The notes below the pieces were generated by a model. The model was not told where the DNA came from. It ran no database searches and worked only from the letters and a program-made list of their open reading frames with translations. Of a stretch of DNA of 30,604 nt, positions 30,184-30,604 are shown one piece after another. Each line of letters opens with the position of its first letter. Within the stretch, counting starts at the first letter, position 1. The translations under genes and the position numbers were made by a program. Origin of the DNA: a virus. The DNA lies in the IMG/VR virus record IMGVR_UViG_3300020169_000005, positions 1 through 30,604 of that record, one strand, 5' to 3'.

Positions 30184-30268
30184 TTAGTAAATGTAGTTTA
30201 GTAAAATATCTGCATTGAGAATGTTTCTTAAAAAGTATGAAAATGTGTTAGTAACTATCCTTTAGTAA
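30184..30268. repeat. TTAGTAA repeats in two pairs
   Basis: TTAGTAA occurs at 30184, 30198, 30248 and 30262. Both pairs have a 14-base period and their starts are 64 bases apart. All four copies are in the same orientation. Confidence 0.65.
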
Positions 30269-30314
30269 GAAATTTAAGATAGATTTATACAGCATAATTA
30301 AAAAAAACAAAACA

Positions 30315-30425
30315 ATGAAAAAACTAAAACACTACTTAACATTAACATTATTCTCATTTGTATTATTAATTGCAAGTGTAGTATTATTATCGCTTGAATC
30401 TATTATACATAACTTAATATTTTAG
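30315..30425 (+). CDS. Small single-pass membrane protein
   Basis: A 36-residue protein, MKKLKHYLTLTLFSFVLLIA followed by a hydrophobic run and SLESIIHNLIF. It has one TM helix with a basic N-terminus, like a signal anchor. The A-rich leader (AAAAAAACAAAACA) fits Bacteroidetes translation starts. It stands 2 bases ahead of the next small membrane-protein gene. Function unknown, possibly host-membrane interaction. Confidence 0.6.
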   Translation: MKKLKHYLTLTLFSFVLLIASVVLLSLESIIHNLIF

Positions 30426-30427
30426 AT

Positions 30428-30604
30428 ATGGTAGAGGTAAAACAAGACGAAGTAATAGTAACAAAAAACAACACAACAAAAATATACACATTAAAAGAAT
30501 ACACAGATAACATATACTATAGAAAACTATATACAAGAATATATCAAATAATTTGTATTTTAGCTACTATGTTTATTCCAGCAATAATGATTAACTTGTT
30601 TAAA
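30428..30604 (+). CDS. Small membrane protein, N-terminal part (continues at 2-130)
   Basis: The 5' part of the 59-residue gene described at 2-130. It starts MVEVKQDEVIVTKNNTTKIY, a polar region without signal peptide, and joins in frame with the left end to make a tail-anchored membrane protein. It proves that the right end of the window continues into the left end. The two small membrane proteins and the basic protein at 127 form one unit that ends at the terminator near 368. Confidence 0.75.
   Translation, partial: MVEVKQDEVIVTKNNTTKIYTLKEYTDNIYYRKLYTRIYQIICILATMFIPAIMINLFK
30478..30604. repeat. Direct terminal repeat, right copy
   Basis: Identical over 127 bases to positions 1-127. It is the circular-assembly overlap; removing one copy gives a 30,477-bp circle. 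Confidence 0.95.

Larger units (their letters stand above)
30062..30314. other. Main non-coding region with phased repeats; candidate origin, pac site or late promoter
   Basis: The longest gap in the window, 253 bases. It begins with phased TGTTAA copies, contains two pairs of TTAGTAA, and ends in an A-rich leader. TTG at 30126-30128 with TTTG at 30156-30159 could be a poor promoter. No terminator hairpin or tRNA was found. TTATACAGC (30284-30292) is 7/9 to a DnaA box. Confidence 0.55.

Noticed and set aside
1-30604. CRISPR array, tRNA, rRNA, integrase, IS element
   Set aside because: No regular repeat-spacer series, cloverleaf, recombinase motif or transposase was found on either strand by eye.
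1-30604. Stop-codon recoding as in some crAss-like phages
   Set aside because: TAA, TAG and TGA all end well-supported genes at natural positions, so the standard bacterial code fits.

Overview
The window is a closed circular assembly of a tailed (Caudoviricetes) phage genome. The first 127 bases are repeated exactly as the last 127 bases, and one small membrane-protein gene runs through the join, so the non-redundant circle is 30,477 bp. The DNA is very A+T rich, leaders are A-rich with little Shine-Dalgarno signal, and the promoter-like boxes resemble the Bacteroidetes -7 element TAnnTTTG. Many proteins look like those of phages of Flavobacteriia and other Bacteroidetes, so a flavobacterial host is the best guess (inference). 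All supported genes are on the + strand, densely packed with ATGA or TAATG stop/start overlaps. No integrase, repressor, tRNA, CRISPR array or IS was seen. Without lysogeny genes the phage is probably virulent.

Layout around the circle: small-subunit-like terminase gene and TerL (28653-30061); a 250-bp non-coding region with two families of short phased repeats (30062-30314); three small genes across the join (30315 to 342); a terminator; a tail block (419-6833) beginning with a frameshifted, dual-coding gene that resembles a tail assembly chaperone and ending with a short tape measure protein; a head block (6875-12821) with XkdF-like protease, scaffold-like protein, HK97-fold capsid, probable major tail tube protein, portal with a large C-terminal extension and connector; a tail fibre with an S74 autoprocessing chaperone (13153-15096); a cluster of small genes with lysis functions (15528-17773: lipoprotein, TM proteins, M15 peptidase, 3-TM holin); NinG; and an early/replication operon starting near 18547 (annealing-protein-like, SSB-like, RecA-fold ATPase, sigma-like, metallophosphoesterase, 5'-3' exonuclease). 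No DNA polymerase is present. Strong GC-rich hairpin/T-run terminators follow the capsid gene, the tail tube gene, the SSB gene and NinG. They probably set expression ratios by partial read-through.

The most interesting part is the overlapping operon at 23825-27499, which looks like a DNA base hypermodification cassette: an unknown protein with an SGNH-like GDSHS block; a stand-alone helical protein resembling the 5-hmdU DNA kinase helical / amino acid:DNA transferase family; a PLP fold-type-II-like enzyme; a thymidylate synthase homologue; and a MazG pyrophosphohydrolase. The ThyA homologue has Asp where thymidylate synthase has the uracil-reading Asn, as in dCMP hydroxymethylases, which points to cytosine rather than thymine as the modified base. 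A PD-(D/E)XK-like nuclease and a stand-alone DnaA domain-IV-like protein follow in the same operon.
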